From assembly GCF_036898095.1 (NCBI RefSeq), contig NC_090757.1:63915081-63979080 (forward strand): 64,000 nt of DNA, read 5' to 3'. The notes beneath the pieces are model-generated. The model was given only the letters and a program-made list of their open reading frames with translations. It was not told where the DNA came from and ran no database searches. The position numbers and the translations under genes were made by a program. This DNA comes from Palaemon carinicauda (lineage: Eukaryota > Arthropoda > Malacostraca > Decapoda > Palaemonidae). Numbering within the stretch: the first letter of the stretch is position 1; every line of letters begins with the position of its first letter. Below, piece after piece: positions 1 through 11,859 of this stretch.

Positions 1-608
1 GACCTGTTATCCAGATTTTTGGTTTTCCACCGTTTTACCTTTTTTGTGTAGTGAAGATTGGAGTGTGGTCGGCATTCGAACACTAGGCAGTCAGCGTGCT
101 ATATCTGGCCAGTCCACAAACCAATACAATGAGAGAATCGTTCCCGGAAGGGGAAACCTGCCTTGGAGAATGCTCTGCCACCAACCCTGGTGGGTCAGCC
201 AAATCCTTGGTGTTTGACAGACTCGAAGTCTGACCGACAGGCTGCAGCGCCTATGCCTTCAGGAGGGTCAACCTCTGCGGAGGAAGGAGAACGCCTTTTC
301 TTCGCTCCCAATTGAAAGAGTTCGAACACGGCTTCCTTCAAAAGGGGACCAGCGACGGCCAGAAAGATACAATATCAGTAAATAAGGAGGCACTCCCTGG
401 GGGGAGGGAAGGAGCTGACTCACTAGGGGAGTCAACACCGTCACCTAACCCACAACGTTGACCTAGAGTAACCAGGCATGCGCTGCTACTCGCCCCTCCC
501 GAAAGGGCCCCGCAGAGGACCAGCTTAGGAAAGAGGTTGTGGAATTGAAGCAGCTCACGATTTCTTTGATTTCGAGGAAGACCCCGAAGGCAAAGAATCG
601 CGTTAAGA

Positions 609-797
609 CTACTTCTTCCTTCGATTCCTGAACCTCTCACACTGAGAGGCCGGCCACTCCCGACATTGATCACAGGCGTCATCCCTTGAACACCAATGAC
701 CCCAGCAAACCAGGCACAGCAGGCGAGGGTCCGTCTCAACGGATGACAAATATACAGCATAAGCGGACCTCGGGATCAGGGCATGTACTGCACACAC
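609..797 (-). pseudogene. gag N-terminal zinc-binding segment of E1
   Basis: The minus-strand reading contains ETDPRLLCLVCWGHWC followed by CDQCREWPASQCERF and a run of basic residues. The same layout (D-x-D-P/H, C-x2-C-x-G-x2-C, C-x2-C, W, then RF and basic residues) recurs at 38170-38508, 28515-28721, 13518-13835 and, eroded, at 19670-19894. I infer this is the gag N-terminus of DIRS-like elements. The frame breaks downstream. Confidence 0.6.
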
Positions 798-844
798 ACA
801 ACTGAAATGAGAAAAAGAAAAAGATTAGCCAAGGCAAGTTGAAA

Positions 845-1067
845 TGCGGGAGAGAGCGTCCATACACTACTGAGCCAAAAGCAAAAGTGGCTACTTAGCA
901 AACAGGTGTGAGTGAGCGGGGTAGCCGGGCTACCCCACTCCCAACTGCAAACTAGCGGATGGGGTAGTTATCCATCACTAAAATTGTCTTGACTCGTTTT
1001 TCAAGTACACCAAAAGTAATACCCCTATATATAGCAGAGGGTTTGTATTTGCGCTGGAACAATTAGG
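845..1067 (-). repeat. ITR of E1 (5' side of the element)
   Basis: Contains the block with ACAGGTGTGAGTGAG, GGGGTAG and CTAGCGGATGGGGTAG that is shared with the ITR of element D (57700-57842). It ends in GGAACAA at about 1067. Confidence 0.65.
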
Positions 1068-1675
1068 TTTTACATTTGCCTTTTCAATGTTCTTTTTATC
1101 TAATTCTTGAGGGGAATGGTAAGCCTCAATTTAAATTTTTTATTGTTTTAAGTTTGTTGAAGGTCATCAACTTTTTCAGATATTGTACCTATTTGCACAA
1201 GGTATTTTTCCATTTCTCGTTGGAGGGGAGAGGGATAGTGGTCTCCCTTTTTTTCGATTGAACAGCCTCGTCTACTTCATACTGAGGACATTTCTTATTA
1301 GTAGCTTTATGATTCTGGCTACAATTAGTGCACTTCTAAATAACAGTGTAAAGTCCATGCTCAGGATCCGAACAATTTTCGCAGACCTTTTCTTTTTTGC
1401 ATAATCTTCGTGGATGCCCAAATTTTAGCAATTATAGCACTCTCTATGTTTCTCTTTATAGACACAAACAGGAATCCTCTCTTCTTCAATGTATACATGA
1501 AAGGGTATGTCATGGTCTTGAATGTTAAAATAATCATAGTGGTTCTTGGAATCTTATGAAACTTCCATATTTCTCTAGGGCACATATCTGACATTTCTTC
1601 ATTGAATTCATAAGGATCTTTATTACAAATAACCCCTCTACCAAAACTGAAATTCAAATGTGGCTTGATATCTTG
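1068..1675 (-). pseudogene. Jockey-like LINE (LINE-J), ORF1 C-terminal half with zinc knuckle
   Basis: The minus-strand reading contains RGVICNKDPYEFNEEM, then TMIILTFKT, then a gag-knuckle-like CYNC...H segment near 1440 interrupted by a stop. This layout (strand, LTF, VYKEKHRECYNC) is typical of ORF1 of Jockey-clade non-LTR retrotransposons. 1080-1260 matches 17690-17870. The RRM-like upstream half of ORF1 is at 4636-4944, separated by later insertions (1676-4316). Confidence 0.6.
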
Positions 1676-2310
1676 TAGGTTGGCCAGGGCACCAGCCGCC
1701 CGTTGAAATACTACCGCTAGTGTGTTATGGGGTCCTTTGACTGGCCAGACAGTACTACATTGGATTCTTCTCTCTGGTTACGGGTCTTTCCCTTTGTCTA
1801 CATATACACCGAAAAGTCTGGCCTATTCTTTACAGATTCTCCTCTGTCCTCATACATATGACAACACTGAGATAACCAAACAATTCTTCTTTGTTCAAGG
1901 GGTTAACTACTGCACTGTAATTATTCAGTGGCTACTTTCCTATTGACAAGGGTAGAAGAGAATTTAGATATGGTAAGCAACTCTTCTAGGAGAAGGACAC
2001 TAAAATCAAACCATTGTTCTCTAGTTTTGGGTAGTGCCATTGCCTCTGTACCATGGTCTTATGGTCTTCCACTGTCTTGGGTTAGAGTTCTCTTGCTTGA
2101 GGGTACACTCGGGCACACCGTTCTATCTAATTTCTCTTCCTCTTGTTTTGTTAAAGTATTTATAGTTTATATAGAAAATATTTATTTTAATGTTGTTATT
2201 CTTCTTAAAATATTTTACCTTTGCTTCTTGGAGCCCCTGGGCTTATAGCATCCTGCTTTTCCAAATAGGGTGGTAACTTAGCAAGTAATGATAATGATTA
2301 AATCATCTTC
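1676..2310 (+). mobile_element. Internally deleted LINE-2A derivative, copy 1
   Basis: The head (1676-2120) matches 38957-39400, the 5' region of LINE-2A. The tail (2150-2290), with GGGCTTATAGCATCCTGC and AAT repeats, matches the LINE-2A 3' end at 57950-58030. No RT lies between them. The same head-to-tail joint occurs in inverted orientation at 49262-49750, so this is a reproducible non-autonomous form and not a random truncation. It has no long ORF. Confidence 0.75.
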
Positions 2311-2597
2311 TACAGTGGAATCTCTACATACAATTGTCTTTACATACGACTGTTCCAACATCCGAAGTAAAATTCGATCAAATATTTGTCTCGACACCTG
2401 ACGTCATGCTCCAACATCCAATGTTGATCTTGTTTACGCCGGTAGATGGCAGCACGTAAGAGTGACGCCATTGAGCGTCGAGTTGGTCTGTTCTCTTTTT
2501 TCGTGTATATCGTGTGGTTGTCCTTTGTTTAGTTTGTTATTAACAGTGTTTATTATCTTCCTTTTCTCACGTTTCCTTTTTTATTTTACCTATAATC

Positions 2598-2981
2598 ATG
2601 GTGCCTAAGAAGCTGAGTTTCAGTACAGGTATTAGTAGTGGTGAAAAAAGGAAGAAGGCAATTCTTTCATTAGAATTGAAGCAAGAAATTATAGAAAAAC
2701 AAAAGAGCAGTGTGCATGTGAGTGATCTGGTTAAACAATATGGCTGGAATATGTCTATGATCTCGACGATCATCAAGCAGAAGGCAGCCATTAAAGCAGT
2801 CAAACCATCGAAGGGGATCACCATTATTTCAAAACGTCGTAGCAATATCCTGGAAGAGATGGAACGCCTTTTGTTGATAGGGATAAAGGACAAAGAGATT
2901 GTTGGTGAAACGATCATTTGTGAGAAGGGCCAGCGTGATGAACAGAAAGAAAAAAAAGAGAAGCAAAGAAAACTAAGATAG
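2598..2981 (+). pseudogene. Tigger transposase N-terminal DNA-binding region, truncated
   Basis: The 127-residue reading starts at an ATG after ATAATC. Residues 20-60 form a psq/CENP-B-type helix-turn-helix (LSLELKQEIIEKQKSS, then DLVKQYGWNMSMISTIIKQK). A second DNA-binding domain begins near residue 85 (EEMERLLLIGIKDKEIVG, where the family usually has WIKD). The reading becomes K/E-rich and stops. The DDE catalytic domain is absent, so it cannot encode an active transposase. Confidence 0.8.
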
Positions 2982-2999
2982 CATTAACAAGCTCTTTTA

Positions 3000-3103
3000 A
3001 AAAAGTCCTCTCTCTATTTCTGTATCTCTCTAAACATAGGTCTCTCTCTCTCTCTCTTGTTCTTCTTTGCTGTTAGTGTGTTAGAGATGTCTGTTGATTT
3101 TTT

Positions 3104-3187
<84 letters not shown>

Positions 3188-3844
3188 AAAAATGTGTTTA
3201 GAGTACATATGATTTTTAACAGCGTCAACGAGTTGAAAGACAATTAAATGTAACTAAGAAAGTAATATCAGCAAATCTGAATTCCTTTATTACCTAAGAC
3301 AAATATAGATAAAAACACTCGTGTGCGTATGCACAAACACACACACACACACACAGGTGTAGAAATTGCTACACAGGAGGAGACAGACGGTCGGGGAGGA
3401 GGTAGAGATGGTGACTGCGATAACTTACTGTAACTCATCACTGAAAATGATGAAAATTAAAGAGAAAAAAAAACAAAAAAAAAAAACAAAAAAAAAAACA
3501 ATGTAAAAGATATGAAATATAAAAAAAAAATAAATAAGCTAAGTTAGGTTAAAGTTTCTGTAGTGTAAGTTAGAGTAAGTTACGGTACGTTATCGCAGTC
3601 ATCATCCCTACCTCCTCGCCGATCGTCTGTCTCCTCCAGCGTAGCAATTCCTACATGTGTGTGTGTGTTTGTATCTATATTTGTTTTAGTTAATAAAGGA
3701 ATTCAGAGTCGCTGATATTACTTTTTTAGTTACATTTAATTGTCTTCCAACTCATTGACGCTGTTAAAAATCATATGTACTCCAAACACATTTTTTTGTA
3801 ATCTCTCTCTCTCTCCGAAAAAATTAAATTAATAGACATCTCTA

Positions 3845-3919
<75 letters not shown>

Positions 3920-3970
3920 ATGTTAATACTTTGTTTAGTGAGAAACAGAAATAGAGAGAGCACTTTTAGT
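3000..3970. repeat. Large internal inverted repeat with (GA)n arrays
   Basis: The arm at about 3000-3430 is the imperfect reverse complement of about 3585-3970. Shared blocks include CATATGATTTTTAACAGCG with CGCTGTTAAAAATCATATG. Each arm holds a GA/AG microsatellite (3104-3184 and 3857-3919), and an A-rich centre (3460-3530) separates the arms. A third short copy of the TCTCCTCC-GTAGCAATTCCTAC block sits at 3990-4025. Confidence 0.8.
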
Positions 3971-4317
3971 CACCATCTCTACCTTCTCGCCGATCGTCTG
4001 TCTCCTCCTGCGTAGCAATTCCTACAGCTGCGTTGGCCTGTCTCTAAGGTAAAGTGATAATAAAAATCTTTTTTATTTATTATTTCTTTATAATTATTTT
4101 TTCTTACATCTTTCTTTCATATTATGCAATTGTGTTATTGTTATGTGTAATTATATGTAGTAATTTATTAAGGAGTTATCATATGTTTTTGGGCTGTGGA
4201 ATGAATTATACAAATTACAGTGTATTCTTATGGGAATATTTGCTCCAACATACGATTGTTTTAACATACGAAGCACTTCCTGGAACGAATTAAGATCGTA
4301 TGTAGAGGTTCCATTGT

Positions 4318-5030
4318 ATTTTTATATTATCTAACATAATAGATAGACTGTGCTCTAGATTTGGCATGAATTTAAGTAGACTTCTTGCCAAATCTAGAAA
4401 TGTCTCCATGTTCTATAGTGCCTACTTTCTGTTGTATTAAGTCTACATAATTCAAAATAATTGTATGCTGCAATAATCCACATGGGTGGTTTACGCTTTC
4501 TTTCTCTTATTAAGTTCATTTTTGGGCCCATAGACTCATTTTGATGCCAGTCACTAAGGCAATATATTTCCAGGTCTCTAGGAGCAATACTACATAGTGC
4601 TCCGGTAATCTTGCGCTATTATCAATCTTAATTTTTCAGACTTCACAAACTGCTTTGAAAGCCTCCTCGTGATTATCAAAACAGATGCATGCTTCCCATT
4701 TTTCATCTTCCTTAAAACTCATACTTAATTCACCTATTTTACCATAAGATTTAATAGACACCCACAATGCTTGATAATAACAGCTTATTGGCAAATTGCA
4801 TATATGAATGACTTTTAATTTCTGAACATTAGAGTGGTCCTTTTTTGTTCCTAAGTCAGCAACAGAAATTTCCCTAATAGAATTGCCACAGGTCGTCAAC
4901 AGTGCCCGAGGATGGGGGGGGGGGGGGGGGTTTAGCATATCCAAGGGATAGGGAGTCAGTGTTTGAAGGGTCCATAATCAGGGTGGAATTTTCTTTTTTG
5001 GTTGTTGTTGATTGTTTGGTTGGTTTAACT
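4318..5030 (-). pseudogene. LINE-J ORF1, RRM-like N-terminal half
   Basis: The reading at 4636-4944 contains DLGTKKDHSNVQKLK and an RRM-like fold: IHICNLP resembles RNP2 and WEACICFDNHEEAFKAV resembles the RNP1 strand and following helix. It aligns with 18700-18930 in a second copy (DLGTRKDHSTDAQK). A (G)n run at 4914-4930 lies in the proline-coding stretch. 4318-4635 has no recognisable product. Confidence 0.6.
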
Positions 5031-5667
5031 GCTTGAGATTATTAATTAAGTATCATACGTTGGAAAGGAGATTTGCATTCTCCACTATCGGCACAGAGTA
5101 TACTTTCAAGATGGTCCAATTCATACCCTACCAGAAGGATAGCACCAAAACAGATATAGAGGCACAGGTGTAAGCTAAACCCACCTGTAAGGACTGAGAT
5201 GAAGAAAATATGGAATAGTCCTCCCCATATCTGTAATCATGGGCTTACGGCCAGAGGCCAAGAGTTCCACCTCAAGGATTGGATCCCCACAAATTCAGAT
5301 TACCCAACCCTTGAGATTAGTTCCTCCCAAAAGGAAATGATCTGACAATCCAATCTTCTCACAAATAGCTTTGAATGCAAATACCTCCCAACCATGATCC
5401 CTCCTCCCATTCATCTAAGCAGGCAGTAATAACGAATGTGGAAATATCCACACCATTTATATAAAAAAATAAATTAATAAAATAAATAAATGAACAAACA
5501 AGATGAAAAATACATACATATGCATACAGTACATGTACATAAATATACAATTTAAGAGTAATAATACTCATAGAGTTAGGACAGCAGGACAAAATTAAGT
5601 TTATAAAATTAGGAGGTCGAAATAATATTGAGACGAAGAAATGGGTGAGAGAGAGAAAGAGAAATGA
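5031..5667. other. No gene recognised
   Basis: This AT-rich stretch may hold the 5' part of LINE-J (a region near CCACTATCGGCACAGAG), but I could not align it firmly. I see no conserved coding frame. TA-rich and GA-rich simple sequence is present at 5460-5660. Confidence 0.4.
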
Positions 5668-5894
5668 TATTTTCATAATAAAATAAATTTTTGAATATAC
5701 TTACCCGCTGGTTATATAAGAATGGCTAGCGTCCCTGACGCCTTGGTAGGAAATTCAAAAATCCTGCGTGGCTATCGCAGATATGCCAGGTGTACACTAG
5801 TGCCCTCACAGTACAACAGGTGGAACTATACCCAACCTCTTCAGATTTTCCATGACCCATGGTCTCTAGAGGGGAGGAGGGTGGGTTTTCAACT

Positions 5895-5995
5895 TATATA
5901 ACCAGCGGGTAAGTATATTCAAAAATTTATTCTATTATGAAAATATTTTTAAATATAAAACTTAAACGCTGGTTATATAAGAATGGCTGATTGAC
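5895..5995. repeat. ICR of element E2
   Basis: ACCAGCGGGTAAGTATATTC at 5901-5920 is the reverse complement of the E2 left end near 5692-5711. It is followed directly by a second, outward-facing copy of the CTGGTTATATAAGAATGG block. This head-to-head joint of two ends is the DIRS-type internal complementary region. Confidence 0.65.
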
Positions 5996-6389
5996 ACCCT
6001 TGGTGGTGGGTCAGAGACAACTACATAATTGGAAATTCACTTAAGCGTTACACAAACTACTTAAGAGGTTCTCACCTGATAAGGAAGCTGACAGCAATGC
6101 TCTGCCTCATTTGTCTGCTATCCTTAGAAGATCCAGCGGTCCACCCAGGGGGCTGATGATCTCTAGGAGCTGTCAAACGGTTCAATAACCTATAACATGA
6201 CAGGACCTCAACTAATACCCTTGTTCCGGCCACTCTCTAGGAACAAAACGACCACCTGACTAGGTCAAAGATTGTGGAGGATTGTCGACCAATCTTCACA
6301 TACAATCATAAAAACATATATAATAGTTCCAAGAGAAGAACAGGGGTACTAGGAATATAGGGAAATGTAGTGGTGAATGTCTCACCTAC

Positions 6390-7340
6390 TACTTCACTCG
6401 TTATTAGGAGTGAACCCAAAACGTAGACGTCCTCATAAAGAGACTGAATACGATCTAAGAAAAGCAAGACGAATACAGGAATACCCCTTCACAAGGCTGT
6501 ATACGCGATGCTTTTCAGAGAACAGATTAGTTTAAAAGTTACAGAAGCTCTTATAGCTCTAACTTCATGAGTCTTTACCCTTTCAACATGTTACGATCTG
6601 TTACCCAACAGTATGAAAGAACTCTTGTCATTAAAGTCTATACTAGACGATAGAGCGTTTTAGACATAGATAGCGCAGGCTTCTTGACCGTGCACCAAAG
6701 AGTCATGAATAGACTCTTAACCTATTTGGTTCTGTCCCGATAAAACTCCATCGTTTTAACCGGGTAAAATATTCTTCATAGCCCTTCACAAACCAAATCC
6801 GAGAGGATAAAGATCCCGAAAGATTTAGGCCATGGATGAGAAGGACGTTTGTTAAAGATCAAGAATCCAGGATGCAAAGCGCCTATGGTTTAACCATTGT
6901 GAAGTCCATGTTCTTGCTAAAAGATTGAACTTCACTGGCTCTCAACTATAGTAGACTTATTTAGAAAGTTTCCAAAGTTAGGCCTTAAAATGTAACCAAG
7001 TGTAAAGGCTCGGATCTGTCACTACAGCGAAATTCCAGAAACGAATCCTAAATTTAGGCTGGAGCATCTTGCTGACCCTTCTAAATCATCTTAAATGACC
7101 TGAGAAGATCTATAAGGTCTATATTTGATAGATGCAATCTCCTGCGTCTGCAGACAACTGTCCGCATACTCCCTTGATGGTCGAGGGGGGGAAAAAATGT
7201 GTTTTCCCTCCAAGGTCTGAGAAGAAACAGGCCGCTTGTCTAAGAGTTGCCAAATGAAGAGCCCTTTAGCTCTACACCACTCCATAAAACACCCTAATTG
7301 GGCTGTAAAACCTTGAGGCAAAGGTCCCTTGTACAAGCGA
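6390..7340 (-). pseudogene. YR remnant of E2
   Basis: Near 6564-6590 the minus strand reads VKTHEVRAIRASVTF, matching the H-x-x-R box of tyrosine recombinases, followed by CSLKSI. Multiple stops and frameshifts surround it. Upstream catalytic Arg and downstream Tyr positions could not be placed with confidence. Confidence 0.45.
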
Positions 7341-9220
7341 TAGCCTCAGCTGCCTCCTTCGAACAACCTCTTGATCATAGGGGTTTTCCAAAATACTGGA
7401 GGCAGCTAGACCTAAAACTTGATGGTTTAAAAATAAAGCGTTCGAGATCCTGACGCAGGAAAAAACGGACTAATGACATGCTTCCAGCAAACACCCAGCA
7501 TGTTCCCAGCATGGGACCAGTATGGTTCCAGACTGCTGTATATGCTCATCAAGTCGCGAGAGAGAGAGAGAAGATCTTGACCTCCTCCCCGCATGCATCC
7601 ATATCAGTCGCAAGAAACCGATACTGAAGCTAGGCCTGCTGAAAAGAAGCATCAACAACATGAACCTCATGCTGTGAAGTTAAGACCTGATAGTGTGTAC
7701 CAACAAATGTTCAACACACAAAGTCAAAGTTTGACGCAAGAAAGCGTTAGTTGTGAGGCGAGAGCGACGCGAAGACAGCAGTTCGTCCATACTGCTGTGA
7801 CCCAAAGACTAGACTGTATACGTCTAATATGCGACTAAAATGGCGCATGTGCTTGCATCCCCGTAAGGTGCTAGCATGCTGTATGCGTTCACCTTGTCGA
7901 GTGGATACAGCGCTCTGTGTACGTCTCGCCTGCTGTAAATCTACAGCGTGCTGCCCGTAGGCAACAGTATCATGTCCGGTCAGTGGCACACCGGAGCAAC
8001 TGTTAGTCTATCATGATGTGGAAAAACCTGACTGACCTTATCCAGTATATGTCCCGGCTGGCACATGCGTCTAGGTTGCTTATAATTTCAGGATGCCATG
8101 TTTGTCGAGAGATGCTCGCGTGTAGTATGCGTCCACATGAGTGGAGACGTGTATCCCGCAGATCGCGAGGATGGGACAACTAGATGAAAGGATCAACTTT
8201 GACTGTCAGCGCCTGAGCCGCTACAAGCGTCTGCTCTACCGCCTCCCGACACAAGAGCCTATCTTTGCGAGGAGATGCTACTGAGCATCGGAGAACTATG
8301 CTATATGATACTAAAGGAAAAAACATCCCTTTCATCTATGATAGTCTTCACTCTTTTAGGAGAAAATATTTTTTCCCCCCAAGAATCGTAAACGCTAAAA
8401 AGAGATGAAATTGACCTCCTTTAGCTCAGACCAACACTACACTCGCGGGGCAGCTTGTGCGCCACCTCAAGTGTGAGCGAAGGCTAGAAGAGATCATCAA
8501 CCGCAGCCCCGTGAGCGACCTGGGAGAGTCCCTATGACATTCCCAGCGCGCCTTGTGCGTGACCTGAACATATCCCATGCTATGAGATATCGTTAATAGT
8601 AGTCGCCCGACCCCAGAAGAAAGAACTAAACAATTCCTCAAACTGGGGGCGGAGAGGGAGTGTAAACAGAAGCAAACTGAGCACCTCTTCTCTGGAAGAA
8701 TAATGCGTCTTGGGCGCTTTTGGCGCTGACACGTCACTTTTTTTCAATAGAAAAAACTTCCGGCAACCATCAGTAACTGAGGGATAAGTTACTAGAAAAC
8801 ATACGACTCCTGAAAGGTCTGGGACGTACAGTACTGATTGTTGATGACCTAGTCTAGGTTCTGCAACCTTCTAAGAGGACAAAGTCTATCTTCCCTGACT
8901 GTGCTTCAGATTCCAGAGGAAGAGCCAGGATTATATACGACTCTTCTGACTTCCGCTCCTCTCGTGGAAGAAAAAACACACCCGATTGCTTCTCATTTAA
9001 GAATCGCAACGCACCTGCTGGGAGAGCAAGTTCTGTCCGCGTGCCTACATGATGATTAACTTCCTAGTCTAGTAGACAGGAAGAACGTCAAACGTCATCC
9101 GATTGAAGCTGCGCTCTGATCAAATAGACGACGTACGGACCAAGGGTCCGCTCCGTTCTTTTACCAGGGCTGCAGAAGCTGTTTAGCCTGGCTCCCCCCG
9201 CTGCTTGAAGGGGAGAGCAG

Positions 9221-10103
9221 TCAGACACTGCCTCGACTGGGCTTGGCTCCTCTTTTCCTTTGCTTTCTTGCCTCTGGTTTGAAAAAAATTCTCCCTACAA
9301 GTTTACCTTGAAAAGGCTGGGCAGAATGAGAATATAATGTCCCCTCCTTAGTTCTACGAGAAGAGAAGGGCGTAGGTAAAACCTTACTGACTGTTTTAGT
9401 AACCAAATCTTGAGTAGCCTTCTGAGCCCAATTTGCAGACACTTCCTTAACTAAATCCTGCGGAAAAAGAGCCGAAGATATGGGTGCAAAAGCAACTCCG
9501 ATTTCTAACATGGAGTGATACCCGCAGAAAAGAAGGAACCCAAAGTAGCTCTTTTCTTTATAACTCATGCAGTAAGTAAAGCAGCCAGTTCGTTAGAACC
9601 ATCCCTGACTGCCCTGTCCGTACAAGACATAAGTTGGACAAGACTACTTGTGTCCGTGTCCTTTATCTTGGTTACTCTTCTGCTTAAGACTCCCAGTGAC
9701 CCCTCAAGTAAATTAAATACCTCAACTCTCTGAACTATCCTTTCAAGAGCTGGTCAAACTCCGACATTGACCACTACAGTCTATTCTTTCTCATGGCCAG
9801 GAGACGGGAAGAATCTACCAGGCTTGAGAAGTCTCCCTGCACAGACGCCGGAACTCCCAAACCCAAGACTTCCCCCGTCTCATACCAAACGTTAGACTTA
9901 GAAGCTAACTAGGCATGTCCTGCCCAGAGCTTCCCTTAAATCCATACATGCTCTTATTAACTTCAATACTCTCTTAGAGCGGGAAAGCACCTTTTTCGTA
10001 TAGAAGGAAGTCTCCACTGCCTTGCCTAAGGTAAACACATAAGGGGGAGATCGCGGAGTAACTGGTGTAAGATAGTCTGGAAAAAATTCCGAGAAGACGA
10101 GCT

Positions 10104-10137
<34 letters not shown>

Positions 10138-10140
10138 CAC
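9221..10140 (-). pseudogene. gag remnant of E2
   Basis: Frames at 9898-10140 (SPPYVFTLGKAVETSF), 9540-9740 (LLEGSLGVLSRRVTKIKD) and 9221-9568 (SALFPQDLVKEVSANWAQKA) together resemble the core and basic C-terminus of DIRS gag proteins, ending in a K/R-rich tail. A (T)n run near 10108-10132 makes the N-terminal poly-Lys reading unreliable. Confidence 0.45.
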
Positions 10141-11100
10141 CGAATGTTAAGGTGGTTTCTCTTCTTTTCTCTCAGAGATATCCTCCAATTGATCCTCGTG
10201 AGAGAGAACCTCCTCCGGGTCTACTTCTAACAAGTCAGAGATTAGAGCTAAGCAGGCGCACCAGTGGTAACATGGGCGCGCTTGCGTTGATCCATATCCA
10301 CATCCAATTGACAGCCACTTGCCTTGGTTTGCTGTCACGATTGATTTTATAATAGATTAAATCTAGCTGGCGCTGGCGCTTCGCCTCGTCCTGGCGCGCA
10401 GCGCTCATGTGATATTAGCGCTATCGCCGCTGCTCGCGCTGGCGCTCTGCCCACTCATGACTTGACTGGCGTGGGTCGTAGCGCTGGCGCCGACATTCAG
10501 CGCCTTCATCAATTAACTTCTGAGCCTTGTTACGTTTCCGCTCAGGCTCCGCTTGCGCCTTGCGCCTGCCATTTGGCGAACGTCGTCAAGCTTAAACTAA
10601 CGATCGGCTGTCTACTTCTTTTAATAGCTGTTGTGGAACAGAGCTCTGCCGAGACAAATCTACATCGACCTGCCGCTGAACAGTGAAACTGGGAGACCGC
10701 CTGTGCGATATCACGTCGGTCCCAGCGACGACAGGACGCCTGTGCGACAACGGGTCTACCACCGAAGACTAACGCCCAGGATCACCGTCAACAGCCGGAA
10801 GATAAGACTGCATCATCAACGAGAGCTATTGTTTGAAACGTAAATACGCAGAACGAATCTAATATTGTTCTCAGCTCAGCGCCTGAAAAGCGCGTATAAT
10901 ATTAGACAACATTAATACCTCACTCTATCTACTCTGACAACCAGAGAGGCTCTCTAGCGAGACTCTCTTCAAGTCCTCTAGCAAATGGTGAAGAGGAAGA
11001 GTCTAGGGGGCTCGTCTAGGACTTCATATTATTTCCACTGCTAGACACTGCTAGAGCTTGGAGGACGAGCCTGATCGGAATGATGCAGAGAATTCAGAGC
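10141..11100. other. Intervening region with GC-rich GCGCTGGC-type repeats
   Basis: 10360-10570 is rich in GCGCTGGCGC-like motifs, resembling the SR-coding gag repeats of element A (36600-37450). It may be the gag repeat region of E2 or of the following fragment. No coding frame can be supported. Confidence 0.35.
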
Positions 11101-11505
11101 TGAGAAGCAACCTTACGCCAGGCACTCTTCAGCCCTTGAGACCAGAGCAAAGCTGTACTGGACTTTGGGGGTTTTTGAGTCAACTGGACTTTGGGGGTTT
11201 TGAGTGCCTAAAACACAATCCAGGACTGTGACTTTGCCCTTTTGAGGAGCCCTCTCCAGGTCTGACAACCCATTGAGGGCCCTCACTGCAGCCAGAACCT
11301 GCCAAAAGGCATGCTCCGACTCTATCTGGCCACCTTCCAATGCGGGACTGGCAGTGAGATCTTCGTCATCCACCGGCGAGATATCGTCTCGGGGTGGGTC
11401 GTGGTCGATATCAAGAGGGCTGACTGATGGCTCGCCCTTTCAGCTTCGCCTAAAGTAATGCACCTATAAATAGTGTTGGTTTGTATTCCAGTTATGGAAA
11501 AAAGT
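11100..11505 (-). mobile_element. Fragment of an A-like YR element: gag piece joined to ITR end
   Basis: At 11113-11373 the reading contains EHAFWQVLAAVRALNG and GKVTVLDCVLGTQ, which aligns with EHAFWQVLTLMRNLNG in the gag core of element A. It then jumps to an ITR end with CTATAAATAG and GGTTTGTATTCC near 11505. The zinc-binding and SR segments are missing, so this is an internal deletion. Confidence 0.7.
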
Positions 11506-11859
11506 TGTATTACAAACCATTATTATTTTACTGAATTGATGAAGAAAACCATTCGGAAGCCCAACCTAACCCACGTAAAGTGAGCGGCGTTGTCAGTGAA
11601 GAATAGCAAAATCGAAGTCGAGCTTTGTGAAGACCGCAAGCAAATTCCCTCCAAGAACACATATAGGGCAGGGCGACGATAACAGCCAACCAGAGGAGTA
11701 TCAAAACGGATGATGACTCCCCTGCAGCAGCAGCCGAGTTACTGTATTCAGATGACCATTGTTCAAGGGAGGAAGGTCATAGGGGAAGGTTCTCCACCCT
11801 TCTTCACTGTAAAGAAAGCTTAAAATATATATAAAATCAATGAATGTTTTCACATTCGC

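Larger units (their letters stand above)
1..1067 (-). mobile_element. DIRS-like YR element E1, 5' end (cut by window edge)
   Basis: The high-coordinate end carries the terminal motif shared by YR elements here: GGGTTTGTAT, then GGAACAA at the edge, with a TATA-like CTATATATAG inside it. On the minus strand it is followed by a gag zinc-binding segment (609-797). Positions 130-215 resemble 56870-56960 in element D. The rest of the element is outside the window. It sits in LINE-J ORF1 sequence that resumes at 1068. Confidence 0.7.
2313..4316 (+). mobile_element. Tigger/pogo-like DNA transposon 1, internally rearranged
   Basis: Inverted ends read CAGTGGAATCTCTACATAC on the left and, on the right as reverse complement, CAATGGAACCTCTACATAC, flanked by TA on both sides (2311-2312, 4317-4318). 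It encodes the N-terminal half of a CENP-B-like transposase (2598-2981) and then a long internal inverted repeat with (GA)n arrays in place of the catalytic region. It lies in the AAT tail of the preceding LINE derivative. Confidence 0.85.
5668..10140 (-). mobile_element. DIRS-like YR element E2 (second terminus class), degenerate
   Basis: The left end (5668-5720), containing ATACTTACCCGCTGG, is repeated in inverted form at 5895-5955 as an internal complementary region. Minus-strand remnants include a YR at 6390-7340 and gag at 9221-10140, but no RT. Its termini differ from the ACAAATT class of A, B, C, D and F. The matching right ITR is not seen, so the 5' end is lost or eroded. 7400-9220 holds no recognisable domain. 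Confidence 0.6.

Noticed and set aside
3014..3208. Open frame of serine-leucine repeats on the minus strand
   Set aside because: Translation of a (GA)n microsatellite inside a Tigger element.
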